DNA of 31,633 nt, taken from contig JBBSJL010000009.1 in assembly GCA_038257245.1 (NCBI GenBank), positions 1 through 31,633 on the forward strand. The letters run 5' to 3'. Below the pieces are notes generated by a model, which saw nothing but the letters and a program-made list of their open reading frames with translations, was not told the origin of the DNA and ran no database searches. Each line of letters opens with the position of its first letter. The stretch's first letter is position 1. This DNA comes from JAGQNP01 sp038257245 (GTDB taxonomy: Bacteria > Patescibacteriota > Saccharimonadia > Saccharimonadales > JACQNP01). The position numbers and the translations under genes are program-made. Positions 1 through 7,227 of the stretch are shown in pieces.

Positions 1-294
1 AAGCCAGTATTACTTGAGCCAGTAATGAAGGTTGTAGTCGTGACTCCAGAAGAATTTATGGGAGAAGTAATTGGTGACTTGAACGCCAAGCGTGGTCGCA
101 TAGAATCAATGGAAGATCTTCAGGCAGGCATCAAAGAAATTACTAGTTTTGTGCCTCTCGGTGAAATGTTTGGTTATACAACAAACTTAAGAAGTAGCAC
201 ACAAGGCCGAGCGAGTTCAAGCATGGAGCTGGATCACTACGCTGATGTGCCTAGTCATGCCGCCGAAGCAATTGTTGCTAAAAAATCTAAGTAA
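1..294 (+). CDS. fusA: Elongation factor G, C-terminal fragment
   Basis: Reading frame 1 is open from the first base to TAA at 292-294, giving 97 codons of the end of EF-G, the translocation GTPase. The stretch VTPEEFMGEVIGDLNAKRG is the hallmark of EF-G domain V, and the following GEMFGYTTNLRSSTQGRAS is the conserved end of the protein. The gene is cut by the window edge; its GTPase domain and start lie upstream. EF-G followed by EF-Tu is the usual str-operon order, but here about 440 bases and a small ORF separate them and tuf has its own promoter, so they need not be cotranscribed. Confidence 0.95.
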   Translation, partial: KPVLLEPVMKVVVVTPEEFMGEVIGDLNAKRGRIESMEDLQAGIKEITSFVPLGEMFGYTTNLRSSTQGRASSSMELDHYADVPSHAAEAIVAKKSK

Positions 295-360
295 AACGAA
301 ACAGTAAACCTTAGTACTTTTGCTCGCAACTTAATTTAAACTGTAGGAGTATCATAGAAT

Positions 361-603
361 ATGGACTTTGAGAACCAGCCATCGAGGATTTGCCCAGATA
401 AAAGAAACATGTTTTTCGGGAGCTGCAGCAGCCTCGTAACTCCTTTATTTGGTTTAGAAATTGTGAGATGTGATGAAGATTGCCTTGGCCCATATGAACA
501 AGAAGTAAAGATCTGGAAAATTCCCTTAGGGTCTGTGAGCGTGTGCCCAATGAACGATTCAGAACTTCGTCAAAGCTCCGACGATACAGAAAGCACTATA
601 TAG
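361..603 (+). CDS. Small Cys-containing hypothetical protein (80 aa)
   Basis: I do not recognise this protein. It has 80 residues and five cysteines (positions 11, 22, 37, 41 and 62), with an acidic, Ser-rich C-terminus; no signal peptide or membrane segment is visible. In favour of a real gene: an AGGAG lies 11 bases before the ATG, and the TAGGAGTA element with the same spacing precedes tuf. Against: it is short, no family is recognisable, and an open frame of similar length lies on the other strand. It fills most of the 440-base gap between fusA and tuf; the rest of that gap is the tuf promoter and leader. Confidence 0.45.
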   Translation: MDFENQPSRICPDKRNMFFGSCSSLVTPLFGLEIVRCDEDCLGPYEQEVKIWKIPLGSVSVCPMNDSELRQSSDDTESTI

Positions 604-616
604 CCCGTAATAACTG

Positions 617-645
617 TTTACAAATTCATTAAAATTAGCTACTAT
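617..645 (+). promoter_or_regulatory. tuf promoter (TTTACA-N17-TACTAT)
   Basis: The -35 box TTTACA (617-622) and -10 box TACTAT (640-645) are 17 bases apart, matching the spacing of the other promoters in this window. Transcription would start near 652, leaving a leader of roughly 84 bases before tuf. In that leader TCGCGT (657-662) can pair with ACGCGA (693-698). Confidence 0.6.
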
Positions 646-735
646 GTTTCGGTAACTCGCGTGAGGGCTTTGCTATTAATGTGCAATATGGAACGCGAAT
701 CAAGTAAACTAAAGTAAGTAGGAGTACTAACAATA

Positions 736-1917
736 ATGGCAGATTTTGATCGAAGCAAGCCACATGTAAACGTTGGAACTATGGGTCACGTTGACCATGG
801 TAAGACAACACTAACAGCAGCTATTACAGCAGTATTAGCAAAGAAATTACCAAATGATGTTAATAAGCCAATCGCTTATGACCAAATTGATAATGCACCA
901 GAAGAAAAAGCTCGTGGTATTACCATTGCTACTTCTCACCAAGAATATGAATCAGAAAAACGCCACTACGCACATGTTGATATGCCAGGACACGCTGACT
1001 ATGTTAAGAACATGATCACCGGTGCTGCACAGATTGACGGTGCTGTTTTGGTTGTTTCCGCAGCTGATGGCCCTATGCCACAGACCCGTGAGCACGTTTT
1101 GCTTGCAAAACAGGTTGGCGTACCAAGTATTCTTGTTTTCATGAACAAGATGGACTTGGCTGACCCAGAATTAGTTGAGCTAGTAGAAATGGATATTCGT
1201 GAGTTGCTTGCAAAATACGAATTTGACGAAAATTGTCCAATCATCAAAGGTTCTGCAACTAAGGCACTAGCTGGTTCAGCAGAAGATGAAGATGCAGTTA
1301 TGGAACTTGTTAAGGCTATGGACGATTACGTTCCAGAACCGAAAAGAGAACTAGACAAAACTTTCCTAATGCCTATCGAAGACGTTTTCTCAATCAAAGG
1401 CCGTGGCACAGTTGCTACTGGTCGTGTTGAACAAGGTATCGTAAAGGTAAACGAAGAAGTTGAGATCGTTGGTATTCGAGATACTAAAAAAGTTGTTGTT
1501 ACTGGTGTAGAGATGTTCAAGAAGAATCTTGATCAAGGACAAGCTGGTGACAACGTCGGTATTCTTCTTAGAGGAATTGAACGCGATGATATCGAACGTG
1601 GTCAAGTCTTGGCAAAGCCTGGGACAATCACACCGCATACAGAATTTGATGCAGAAGTTTATATTCTTACGAAAGAAGAAGGTGGTCGACACACTCCTTT
1701 CTTTAAGGGATACAAGCCTCAGTTCTACTTCCGTACTACGGACGTAACAGGTGAAGTTGAACTACCTGCTGACAAAGAAATGGTTATGCCAGGTGATACA
1801 GTAACCTTTAAGGTCAAGTTGCTAGCTCCTATTGCTATGGAACAAGGTTTACGTTTTGCTATCCGTGAAGGTGGCCGAACTGTTGGTGCTGGTGTTGTAA
1901 CCAAAATCACAAAATAG
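736..1917 (+). CDS. tuf: Elongation factor Tu
   Basis: EF-Tu delivers aminoacyl-tRNA to the ribosome as a GTP complex. The 393-residue length is standard. G1 is GHVDHGKT (17-24), the effector Arg-Gly-Ile-Thr is at 60-63, G3 is DMPGH (82-86) and G4 is NKMD (137-140). Domains II and III follow (about 210-393) with the usual GRGTVATGRVEQG and GDTVTFKVKLLAPIAMEQG regions. G3 has Met83 where E. coli has Cys81 (DCPGH). The start is supported by GGAG 11 bases upstream. It has its own promoter and terminator, so it is probably a monocistronic, highly expressed gene. Confidence 0.98.
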   Translation: MADFDRSKPHVNVGTMGHVDHGKTTLTAAITAVLAKKLPNDVNKPIAYDQIDNAPEEKARGITIATSHQEYESEKRHYAHVDMPGHADYVKNMITGAAQIDGAVLVVSAADGPMPQTREHVLLAKQVGVPSILVFMNKMDLADPELVELVEMDIRELLAKYEFDENCPIIKGSATKALAGSAEDEDAVMELVKAMDDYVPEPKRELDKTFLMPIEDVFSIKGRGTVATGRVEQGIVKVNEEVEIVGIRDTKKVVVTGVEMFKKNLDQGQAGDNVGILLRGIERDDIERGQVLAKPGTITPHTEFDAEVYILTKEEGGRHTPFFKGYKPQFYFRTTDVTGEVELPADKEMVMPGDTVTFKVKLLAPIAMEQGLRFAIREGGRTVGAGVVTKITK

Positions 1918-1941
1918 TAGTTAATAACTACCGAGAAGCCA

Positions 1942-1969
1942 AAAAGAGCGGACTGCAGTCCGCTCTTTT
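1942..1969 (+). terminator. Rho-independent terminator after tuf
   Basis: A near-perfect inverted repeat, AAAAGAGCGGACT (1942-1954) and AGTCCGCTCTTTT (1957-1969), forms a GC-rich stem with A and T tails 25 bases after the tuf stop. The A/T tails make it potentially bidirectional. Confidence 0.93.
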
Positions 1970-1989
1970 AAATACAACGGTAATATTGT

Positions 1990-2013
1990 ACAATTACTAT
2001 GTAAACTAATTGT
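1990..2013 (+). repeat. Inverted repeat upstream of rpsJ, possible operator
   Basis: ACAATTA (1990-1996) and TAATTGT (2007-2013) are perfect 7-bp inverted arms around a 10-base spacer. A -10-like TACTAT (1995-2000) lies on the left arm, but I find no good -35 box, so the promoter call is weak. The geometry would suit a dimeric regulator covering a promoter; no regulator gene is adjacent. Confidence 0.35.
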
Positions 2014-2094
2014 GATGACTAAAAGTCGTTTTGGTTGATCTCTATATCGCCAAAAAGATGTTACATCGCATAAATATCAAAGGAGATATTTATT

Positions 2095-2463
2095 ATGGCA
2101 GAAGCCAAGAAACCAAGTGACGATCAAAGCAAACCTGCAGCTAAAGCAGTTGCATCAACCAACCAACGAATACGTATTCGTCTTAAGGCTTATGATCACA
2201 AAGTGATCGATCAGTCAGCTAAACAAATTGTAGATACTGCAATTCGAACAGGTGCAACAATTGCCGGCCCAATCCCTCTACCTACCAAGAAGACTCTATA
2301 TACAGTCGTAAAGAGCCCTCACGTGTACAAAAAAGGCCGTGAGCAGTTTGAAATGCGCGTTCACAAACGACTTATCGACGTATTAGAACCAACGCCAAAG
2401 ACTATTGATTCGCTTATGAACCTTAGTCTTCCCGCTGGTTGCGACGCCGAAATAAAAATGTAA
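2095..2463 (+). CDS. rpsJ: 30S ribosomal protein S10
   Basis: S10 (NusE) sits in the 30S head and also pairs with NusB in transcription antitermination. The core starts near residue 25 (RIRIRLKAYDHKVIDQSAKQ) and contains the conserved GPIPLPTKK and HVYKKGREQFEMRVHKR stretches. At 122 residues it is about 20 longer than usual because of a low-complexity N-terminus rich in Ala, Lys and Pro. The ATG is preceded by AAAGGAGA. It is separated from the rest of the S10 operon by two unrelated genes. Confidence 0.96.
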   Translation: MAEAKKPSDDQSKPAAKAVASTNQRIRIRLKAYDHKVIDQSAKQIVDTAIRTGATIAGPIPLPTKKTLYTVVKSPHVYKKGREQFEMRVHKRLIDVLEPTPKTIDSLMNLSLPAGCDAEIKM

Positions 2464-2506
2464 TTCCAGGTTAGAATAAATTAGGTGCAGAGGTAATAGA
2501 ATAAGT

Positions 2507-2980
2507 ATGACTAAAGTACAGATTGCAGACGAAGTCACTGACCTCAGAAGAGGCGTAGACCATACTGGCGTAAGCGTGTGTGGCATTATTCATGATGGCC
2601 AAGGTAATATTTTACTTATGAAAAGAGGTAAAAAGGCCCGCGACGAAAACGGTCGTTGGGACATTTGTGGCGGTGCACTTGAGTTTGGCGAATCGATTGA
2701 TGAAGCTATGGCACGAGAAGTCAAAGAAGAACTGTGCGTAGTGCCCGAAGAGATTGATTTCCTAACAGTGTACGATGCACACAGAGAACACAATGGCGAC
2801 AAAACACACTGGGTTGCCCTAGTTCATGCTGTTAAGGTTGATCCAAGCAAGGTTAAAATAGGTGAACCACATAAAATTGCCGAAATAGGCTGGTTTAATA
2901 GCAAAAATTTACCTGAGCCTCGCCACTCTCAATTCGATAAGTCTTTTTCGGTTGCCGCAGAGCATGGAATTATTAAATAA
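2507..2980 (+). CDS. NUDIX hydrolase
   Basis: This 157-residue protein hydrolyses a nucleoside diphosphate linked to some moiety; the substrate cannot be read from sequence. The Nudix box runs from Gly56 to Val78: Gly56, Glu62, Arg70-Glu71 and the metal-binding Glu74-Glu75 are all present. The late Gly of the Gx5Ex7REUxEExGU pattern is Cys77. GxxLLMKRGK (about 33-42) before the box is typical of the fold. It lies 43 bases after rpsJ on the same strand and may be cotranscribed. An mRNA-cap, ADP-ribose or oxidised-nucleotide role is possible but undetermined. Confidence 0.9.
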   Translation: MTKVQIADEVTDLRRGVDHTGVSVCGIIHDGQGNILLMKRGKKARDENGRWDICGGALEFGESIDEAMAREVKEELCVVPEEIDFLTVYDAHREHNGDKTHWVALVHAVKVDPSKVKIGEPHKIAEIGWFNSKNLPEPRHSQFDKSFSVAAEHGIIK

Positions 2981-2982
2981 GC

Positions 2983-2991
2983 TGATATAAT
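2983..2991 (+). promoter_or_regulatory. Extended -10 promoter for a leaderless mRNA
   Basis: TGATATAAT (2983-2991) is a perfect extended -10 (TGn-TATAAT). Exactly 7 bases follow before the ATG at 2999, so RNA would begin at or next to the start codon. No -35 box and no Shine-Dalgarno are visible. Confidence 0.55.
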
Positions 2992-2998
2992 ACTGCTT

Positions 2999-3292
2999 AT
3001 GGCTACAAAAAAGCAGAAGAAGAAAAGCAGTAAGAAATCTCAGGCAGAAACTGATACCGCATACTTTTTTAAGATAGTAATGTATTTAATCATCGGGTCA
3101 ATGTGGGTACGATTTGTCGATCCAGGCTTAACCAAACAGATTCCAGTGCCAGTCGGCTTTATTATTGGAATGTTCTTTGCGGCTCATGATCACTTTAAGA
3201 TTGACCGCAAGATAGAATACGCTATGCTAACAGTCGGAATGTTTGTTGGCTTTTGGTTGCAAACCGGAATCTATATAGGAATATTAAAGTAG
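2999..3292 (+). CDS. Small membrane protein (97 aa), unknown function
   Basis: I do not recognise a family. The N-terminus is strongly basic (about ten Lys in residues 4-14), followed by three hydrophobic segments at about 22-40, 48-62 and 73-95, so it is probably an inner-membrane protein with a cytoplasmic Lys-rich tail. There is no Shine-Dalgarno; an extended -10 box ends 8 bases before the ATG, implying a leaderless transcript. It lies between the NUDIX gene and the promoter of the rplC operon. The basic tail could touch nucleic acid or ribosomes, but that is speculation. Confidence 0.75.
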   Translation: MATKKQKKKSSKKSQAETDTAYFFKIVMYLIIGSMWVRFVDPGLTKQIPVPVGFIIGMFFAAHDHFKIDRKIEYAMLTVGMFVGFWLQTGIYIGILK

Positions 3293-3305
3293 AATAAACA
3301 ACATA

Positions 3306-3335
3306 TTGACAGAAGTTACACAAACGTGCTAATCT
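3306..3335 (+). promoter_or_regulatory. Promoter of the rplC ribosomal operon
   Basis: TTGACA (3306-3311) is a perfect -35 box, and TAATCT (3330-3335) lies 18 bases downstream. Transcription would start near 3342, giving a leader of about 107 bases that is almost wholly occupied by the hairpin described separately. Confidence 0.7.
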
Positions 3336-3357
3336 GTTTTGGTATATCAAAATTTGA

Positions 3358-3432
3358 GTACAGAAAAACTTGGTAAGTTTGTAGGTCTACAGAGGTAGAT
3401 ACCGCAAAATACCAAGACTTTTGATTCTGTAC
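3358..3432 (+). promoter_or_regulatory. Structured RNA leader of the rplC operon
   Basis: Three stacked helices fold this stretch into one long hairpin. P1 pairs GTACAGAA (3358-3365) with TTCTGTAC (3425-3432). P2 pairs CTTGGTA (3369-3375) with TACCAAG (3410-3416). P3 pairs GGTCTAC (3384-3390) with GTAG and ACC (3395-3398, 3401-3403), with a 2-base bulge and an AGAG loop. P1 closes just before the rplC ribosome-binding site AGGAGA (about 3440-3445). The position matches autogenous leaders of ribosomal operons such as the L4-binding S10 leader of E. coli, but the structure is not one I recognise. Confidence 0.65.
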
Positions 3433-3448
3433 CATAAATAGGAGAACT

Positions 3449-4060
3449 ATGAAAGCACTCATAACCCGCAAGGTTGGTATGACAAGTACTATCAGTGATG
3501 ATGGTGTTGTTCAAGCCATTACTCTGCTTTCCGCTAGTCCCTGTGTAATAACGCGAGTTAAATCCATGGAGTCGGACGGTTATACAGCTGTACAGCTTGG
3601 TGCAGAAGAAGCAAAACTCGGTAAAGCACAGGCAGGACAATTCAAGCCAGCCAAGGTAGAACCAAAGATTGTGCGCGAATTTAGAGTAGACGAAATAGAA
3701 GAATCAATAAAAGTCGGCGAAAGTATCTCAGCCGACGTTTTTAATATTGGCGACACAATCGACGCAACCGGCACAAGCAAAGGAAAAGGTTGGGCCGGAA
3801 CAATTAAGAGACACAACTTCCATCGTCAGCGCAAAACGCACGGTGGTAAAGGTAACACTCGTAAAGTTGGATCAATCGGATCAATGTATCCACAGAAGAT
3901 CTTTAAAGGTAAAAAAATGGCTGGACAAATGGGTTACGAACAAGTAACGGTCAAAAACCTTAAGGTTGCACTAATAGATTTAGAACTAGGTGTCATAGGC
4001 GTAACAGGAGCAGTTCCTGGACCTCGCAAGGGCATTGTTTTAATTAAGGAGACAAGATAA
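3449..4060 (+). CDS. rplC: 50S ribosomal protein L3
   Basis: L3 is an early 23S-binding protein whose long internal loop approaches the peptidyl-transferase centre. The opening KALITRKVGMTSTISDDG and the loop GWAGTIKRHNFHRQRKTHGG (about 110-130) are diagnostic. Length 203 is normal. AGGAGAACT directly precedes the ATG. It is the first gene of the long ribosomal operon, behind a strong promoter and folded leader, and its stop overlaps the rplD start by one base (TAATG). Confidence 0.97.
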   Translation: MKALITRKVGMTSTISDDGVVQAITLLSASPCVITRVKSMESDGYTAVQLGAEEAKLGKAQAGQFKPAKVEPKIVREFRVDEIEESIKVGESISADVFNIGDTIDATGTSKGKGWAGTIKRHNFHRQRKTHGGKGNTRKVGSIGSMYPQKIFKGKKMAGQMGYEQVTVKNLKVALIDLELGVIGVTGAVPGPRKGIVLIKETR

Positions 4061-4728
4061 TGGCTGTAGCGACATATACAAAAGCAGGCACAAAGGCCGT
4101 TACTCCAGTAAAACTAGATAAAGCAGTGTTTGATGTTAACGTAGAAAATCACGATCTATTAAAGAGTGCATACGTGGGCTACCTTGCAAACGGACGCAAA
4201 AATCTTGCAGTAACGAAAACAAGAGGGCTGGTAAGTGGTGGCGGAAAGAAGCCATGGAAGCAAAAAGGTACTGGTCGAGCAAGGTTTGGTTCAAGCAGAA
4301 ACCCAATTTGGCGCGGTGGTGGTATTGCATTCGGACCAACAGGACAAGAAAACTATACACACAAGTTAACTCCTGTTAACAAACGAACAGCAGTGCGACA
4401 GGCTTTAACATTAGCTGCTCAGAACGATGGTCTAATTATTATCGAAACATTTGAGTGCAAGGACGGAAAAGTTGGCCCAACTATAAAACTACTAGAAAAG
4501 ATCAATGCCAAAGGTAATATTCTTTTAGTAGTAAGCAACAAAGACGACTTAGTCGATAAGGCTACTAGGAACCTGAGCAATGTAAAAGCGGTTCAAGCTA
4601 GTTACTTAAACGTTTACGATATTCTAAATGCCGATACTGTAGTCATGAGTAAGAAGTCAGTTGAAGTAATTCACGAATGGCTGAAGCTAGCAAAACCTCC
4701 TACTGAAGTAGTGAAGGGAGCCAAATAA
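4060..4728 (+). CDS. rplD: 50S ribosomal protein L4
   Basis: L4 lines the polypeptide exit tunnel. The extended tunnel loop is clear at about 58-95 (GGGKKPWKQKGTGRARFGSS and the following WRGGGIAFGP). The C-terminal half carries the globular domain, with LLVVSNKDD and YDILNADTVVMSK. At 222 residues it is slightly longer than the common 200-210. In E. coli L4 represses its own operon through the leader RNA, so it is the first candidate ligand for the hairpin upstream of rplC; this is inference. It overlaps both neighbours by one base. Confidence 0.97.
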   Translation: MAVATYTKAGTKAVTPVKLDKAVFDVNVENHDLLKSAYVGYLANGRKNLAVTKTRGLVSGGGKKPWKQKGTGRARFGSSRNPIWRGGGIAFGPTGQENYTHKLTPVNKRTAVRQALTLAAQNDGLIIIETFECKDGKVGPTIKLLEKINAKGNILLVVSNKDDLVDKATRNLSNVKAVQASYLNVYDILNADTVVMSKKSVEVIHEWLKLAKPPTEVVKGAK

Positions 4729-5066
4729 TGAGTAAATCAATGGCCATAAAGCCTCGTATTAGCGAAAAAGCTTTCGGTGTATCTGAAAAGTTAAACACAT
4801 ATGTTTTCCAGGTACCAGTAGATGCAAACAAGATGACAGTCTCTAGCGCGGTGTCGGCACAGTTTGACGTTACAGTTACCTCTGTAAATATTATGAATGT
4901 TCAAGGCAAACTAAAGCGAACCTTCAAAAAGCGTGGCAAAGCTTCAATCGGCAAACGAGCTGACTTTAAAAAAGCTTACGTAACGTTAAAAGAAGGTGAT
5001 TCAATCGTTGTTTTTGCTTCTGAAGATGATGAAAAGAAGTCTAAAAAATCTGGAGGCAAAAAATAA
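4728..5066 (+). CDS. rplW: 50S ribosomal protein L23
   Basis: L23 lies at the tunnel exit, where trigger factor and SRP dock. The pattern PRISEKAFGVSEKLNTYVFQV, the variable segment, then VTSVNIMNVQGKLKR and an Arg/Lys-rich tip is typical. Length is 112, with an extra Lys/Ser tail (about 100-112). Start and stop are both shared in TAATG junctions with rplD and rplB. Confidence 0.95.
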   Translation: MSKSMAIKPRISEKAFGVSEKLNTYVFQVPVDANKMTVSSAVSAQFDVTVTSVNIMNVQGKLKRTFKKRGKASIGKRADFKKAYVTLKEGDSIVVFASEDDEKKSKKSGGKK

Positions 5067-5905
5067 TGGCAATTAAAACTTACAAGCCGACTACTCCAGG
5101 TCTACGTGGCATGACCACTCAAGACATGAGCGAGATCACAGCCAAAAAGCCATTAAAGTCACTAGTTGTTATTAAGAAGAAACACAGTGGTCGTAATAAC
5201 CAAGGACGAATTACTACACGGCATCGTGGTGGCGGAGTTCGAAAGTATTATCGTTTAGTTAATTTCAAATTAGAATCAGGTACAACCGCAACTATTGAAG
5301 CTATTGAATATGACCCAAATCGTAGTGCCAGAATTGCTCGGATCAAAGACCAAGACAATAAGTATCATTACATTCTTGCTGCAGGCAAAATGAAGGTCGG
5401 GCAAACAATCTCATCTGGTGATGAGGTATCAATAGATGTTGGCAATAGACTTCCACTAAAGAATATCCCTATAGGTAGTGTTATTCATGCTATTGAGCTT
5501 CAGGTTGGCAAAGGCGCACAGATTGTACGTTCTGCAGGAACAAGCGCGCAATTAATGGCCCGCGAAGGTGAATACGCACAGATTAAGCTGCCGAGTGGCG
5601 AAGTTCGAATGATAAATGCAAGCTGCACAGCAAGTCTAGGAGTTGTTGGTAATGAGCAACACCAAAACATCAAGATTGGTAAAGCTGGACGCAATAGAAA
5701 CAAAGGTATTCGCCCGTCTGTACGTGGAGTTGTTATGAATGCGGCTGATCACCCTCACGGTGGTGGTGACGGAGGCCGACATGGTATCGGTAGAGATCCG
5801 CGTACACCTTGGGGTCAAAAGACTCTTGGATTCAAGACACGTAGTCGTAAGAAGTCTAGCAGTAAGTTTATAGTTAAGAGTCGCCATGAAAGTAAGAGGA
5901 GATAG
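5066..5905 (+). CDS. rplB: 50S ribosomal protein L2
   Basis: L2 is needed for subunit association and peptidyl-transferase activity. GRNNQGRITTRHRGGGVRKYY near the N-terminus and NAADHPHGGGDGG near the C-terminus (with the His equivalent to E. coli His229) are diagnostic. Length 279 matches the family. The ATG overlaps the rplW stop by one base; rpsS follows after 3 bases. Confidence 0.98.
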   Translation: MAIKTYKPTTPGLRGMTTQDMSEITAKKPLKSLVVIKKKHSGRNNQGRITTRHRGGGVRKYYRLVNFKLESGTTATIEAIEYDPNRSARIARIKDQDNKYHYILAAGKMKVGQTISSGDEVSIDVGNRLPLKNIPIGSVIHAIELQVGKGAQIVRSAGTSAQLMAREGEYAQIKLPSGEVRMINASCTASLGVVGNEQHQNIKIGKAGRNRNKGIRPSVRGVVMNAADHPHGGGDGGRHGIGRDPRTPWGQKTLGFKTRSRKKSSSKFIVKSRHESKRR

Positions 5906-5908
5906 CCG

Positions 5909-6184
5909 ATGAGTCGTTCACTTAAAAAAGGTCCATTTATCGACCCAAAGCTAGCTAAAAAAGTTGCCGCACTTGGGTCAGAAGATCGAACAATTATTAA
6001 GACATGGGCAAGGTCATCTACGATTTCTCCTGAATTTGTGGGTCGTACGTTTGCTGTTCATAACGGCAAAGTTCACGTACCAGTATTTGTTACAGAAAAT
6101 ATGGTTGGGCACAAATTGGGTGAATTTTCACCAACGCGTAAGTTCCGATCACACGGTGGTAAGCTAGCGAAAGGTGGCCGATAG
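5909..6184 (+). CDS. rpsS: 30S ribosomal protein S19
   Basis: S19 forms a head complex with S13 and contacts tRNA. SRSLKKGPFIDPKL at the start, VGRTFAVHNGKVHVPV in the middle and HKLGEFSPTRKFRSHGG at the end are all conserved. Length 91 is normal. The start follows AGGAG at the end of rplB. Its TAG shares one base with the GTG start of rplV. Confidence 0.97.
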   Translation: MSRSLKKGPFIDPKLAKKVAALGSEDRTIIKTWARSSTISPEFVGRTFAVHNGKVHVPVFVTENMVGHKLGEFSPTRKFRSHGGKLAKGGR

Positions 6185-6594
6185 TGAGTGCTTCTGCAGC
6201 CGCTAAAAGCGTACGTGTCAGCCCACGCAAGGTTGGTGTAGTGGTTAGTTTGGTACGAGGACACACTGTTGCTGATGCATTGACTATTCTTAGTCATACG
6301 CCAAGAGGCGCTGCGAAACCAGTTATCAAAGTTATTGAAAGCGCCCGGGCTAATGCCGAGAACAACCATAATTACAAACCCGATACATTAAGTATTGTTT
6401 CTATTCATGTTAGCCCAGGACAGAGCTACAAACGTTTTCGCCCAGCAGCGCACGGTCGTGCACTACCTTTCCAGCGCAAAAGTAGCCATATTTATGTGAC
6501 AGTAGATGGCGAAAAACGAGCTGCAAAGAAGGCTAAAGTTCAGACAAAGACTGAGACCAAAGATGATACTAAAGCTACCAAGGAGGCAAAATAA
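6184..6594 (+). CDS. rplV: 50S ribosomal protein L22
   Basis: L22 stabilises 23S domains and narrows the exit tunnel. Evidence is RVSPRKVGVVVSLVRG (residues about 10-25), SARANAENNHNY, and the tunnel hairpin RFRPAAHGRALPFQRKSSH. The start is GTG, overlapping the rpsS stop by one base and preceded by AAGGTGG. At 136 residues it carries a Lys/Thr-rich C-terminal tail of about 25 residues beyond the usual end. Confidence 0.95.
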   Translation: MSASAAAKSVRVSPRKVGVVVSLVRGHTVADALTILSHTPRGAAKPVIKVIESARANAENNHNYKPDTLSIVSIHVSPGQSYKRFRPAAHGRALPFQRKSSHIYVTVDGEKRAAKKAKVQTKTETKDDTKATKEAK

Positions 6595-7226
6595 TGGGAC
6601 AGAAAGTTAATCCAATTAGCATGCGCCTTCAAGTCAACAAGGACTGGCGTAGCAAGTGGTTCGCAAACAAGCGCGATTATGCTCAGTTACTAGGACAAGA
6701 CCTAAAAGTTCGCAAATTAATTGAGGACAAATTAGGCTCACGAGCAGCTATAAATAAAGTAGATATTGAGAGGTCACCTAACCTTGTCTCTGTAACAATC
6801 ACTACCGCAAAAGCTGGTGTTGTTATCGGTCGTGGTGGCGTTGGTGTCCAGGAACTGAAAGCTTCTATAGAGAAAATATTTGGTATCCCAGCTCGAGTAA
6901 ACATTGAAGAAGTCAAAAAACCAGAACTTTTTGCAAAACTAGTAGCTGAAAACATTGCGCACCAACTTGAAAGGCGAATTGCATTCCGACGAGCTATGAA
7001 ATCTACAGCTGGTGCTGCCATGCGAAGTGGTGCAAAGGGGATTAGAATTGAAGTTTCCGGTCGTCTTGGAGGTTCAGAAATGTCTCGCCGTGAAAAAGTT
7101 GTAGAAGGTAGCGTACCATTGCACACGATTCGTGCAGATATTGATTATCATGGAGCACGGGCTAAATACCCAGGCTCTGGGATTATTGGTATTAAAGTAT
7201 GGATCTATAAGGGAGAGGTAAAGTAA
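6594..7226 (+). CDS. rpsC: 30S ribosomal protein S3
   Basis: S3 forms part of the mRNA entry channel and helicase site. GQKVNPISMRLQVNKDWRSKW opens the protein. The KH domain has VVIGRGGVGVQELK with a clear GxxG, and the C-terminal domain has GIRIEVSGRLGGSEMSRRE. Length 210 is normal. It starts in the TAATG overlap with rplV and lies one base from rplP. Confidence 0.97.
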   Translation: MGQKVNPISMRLQVNKDWRSKWFANKRDYAQLLGQDLKVRKLIEDKLGSRAAINKVDIERSPNLVSVTITTAKAGVVIGRGGVGVQELKASIEKIFGIPARVNIEEVKKPELFAKLVAENIAHQLERRIAFRRAMKSTAGAAMRSGAKGIRIEVSGRLGGSEMSRREKVVEGSVPLHTIRADIDYHGARAKYPGSGIIGIKVWIYKGEVK

Positions 7227-7227
7227 G

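Noticed and set aside
311..550. Minus-strand open frame opposite the small fusA-tuf ORF
   Set aside because: It has no ribosome-binding site, an unlikely composition, and it overlaps a plus-strand ORF with better signals.
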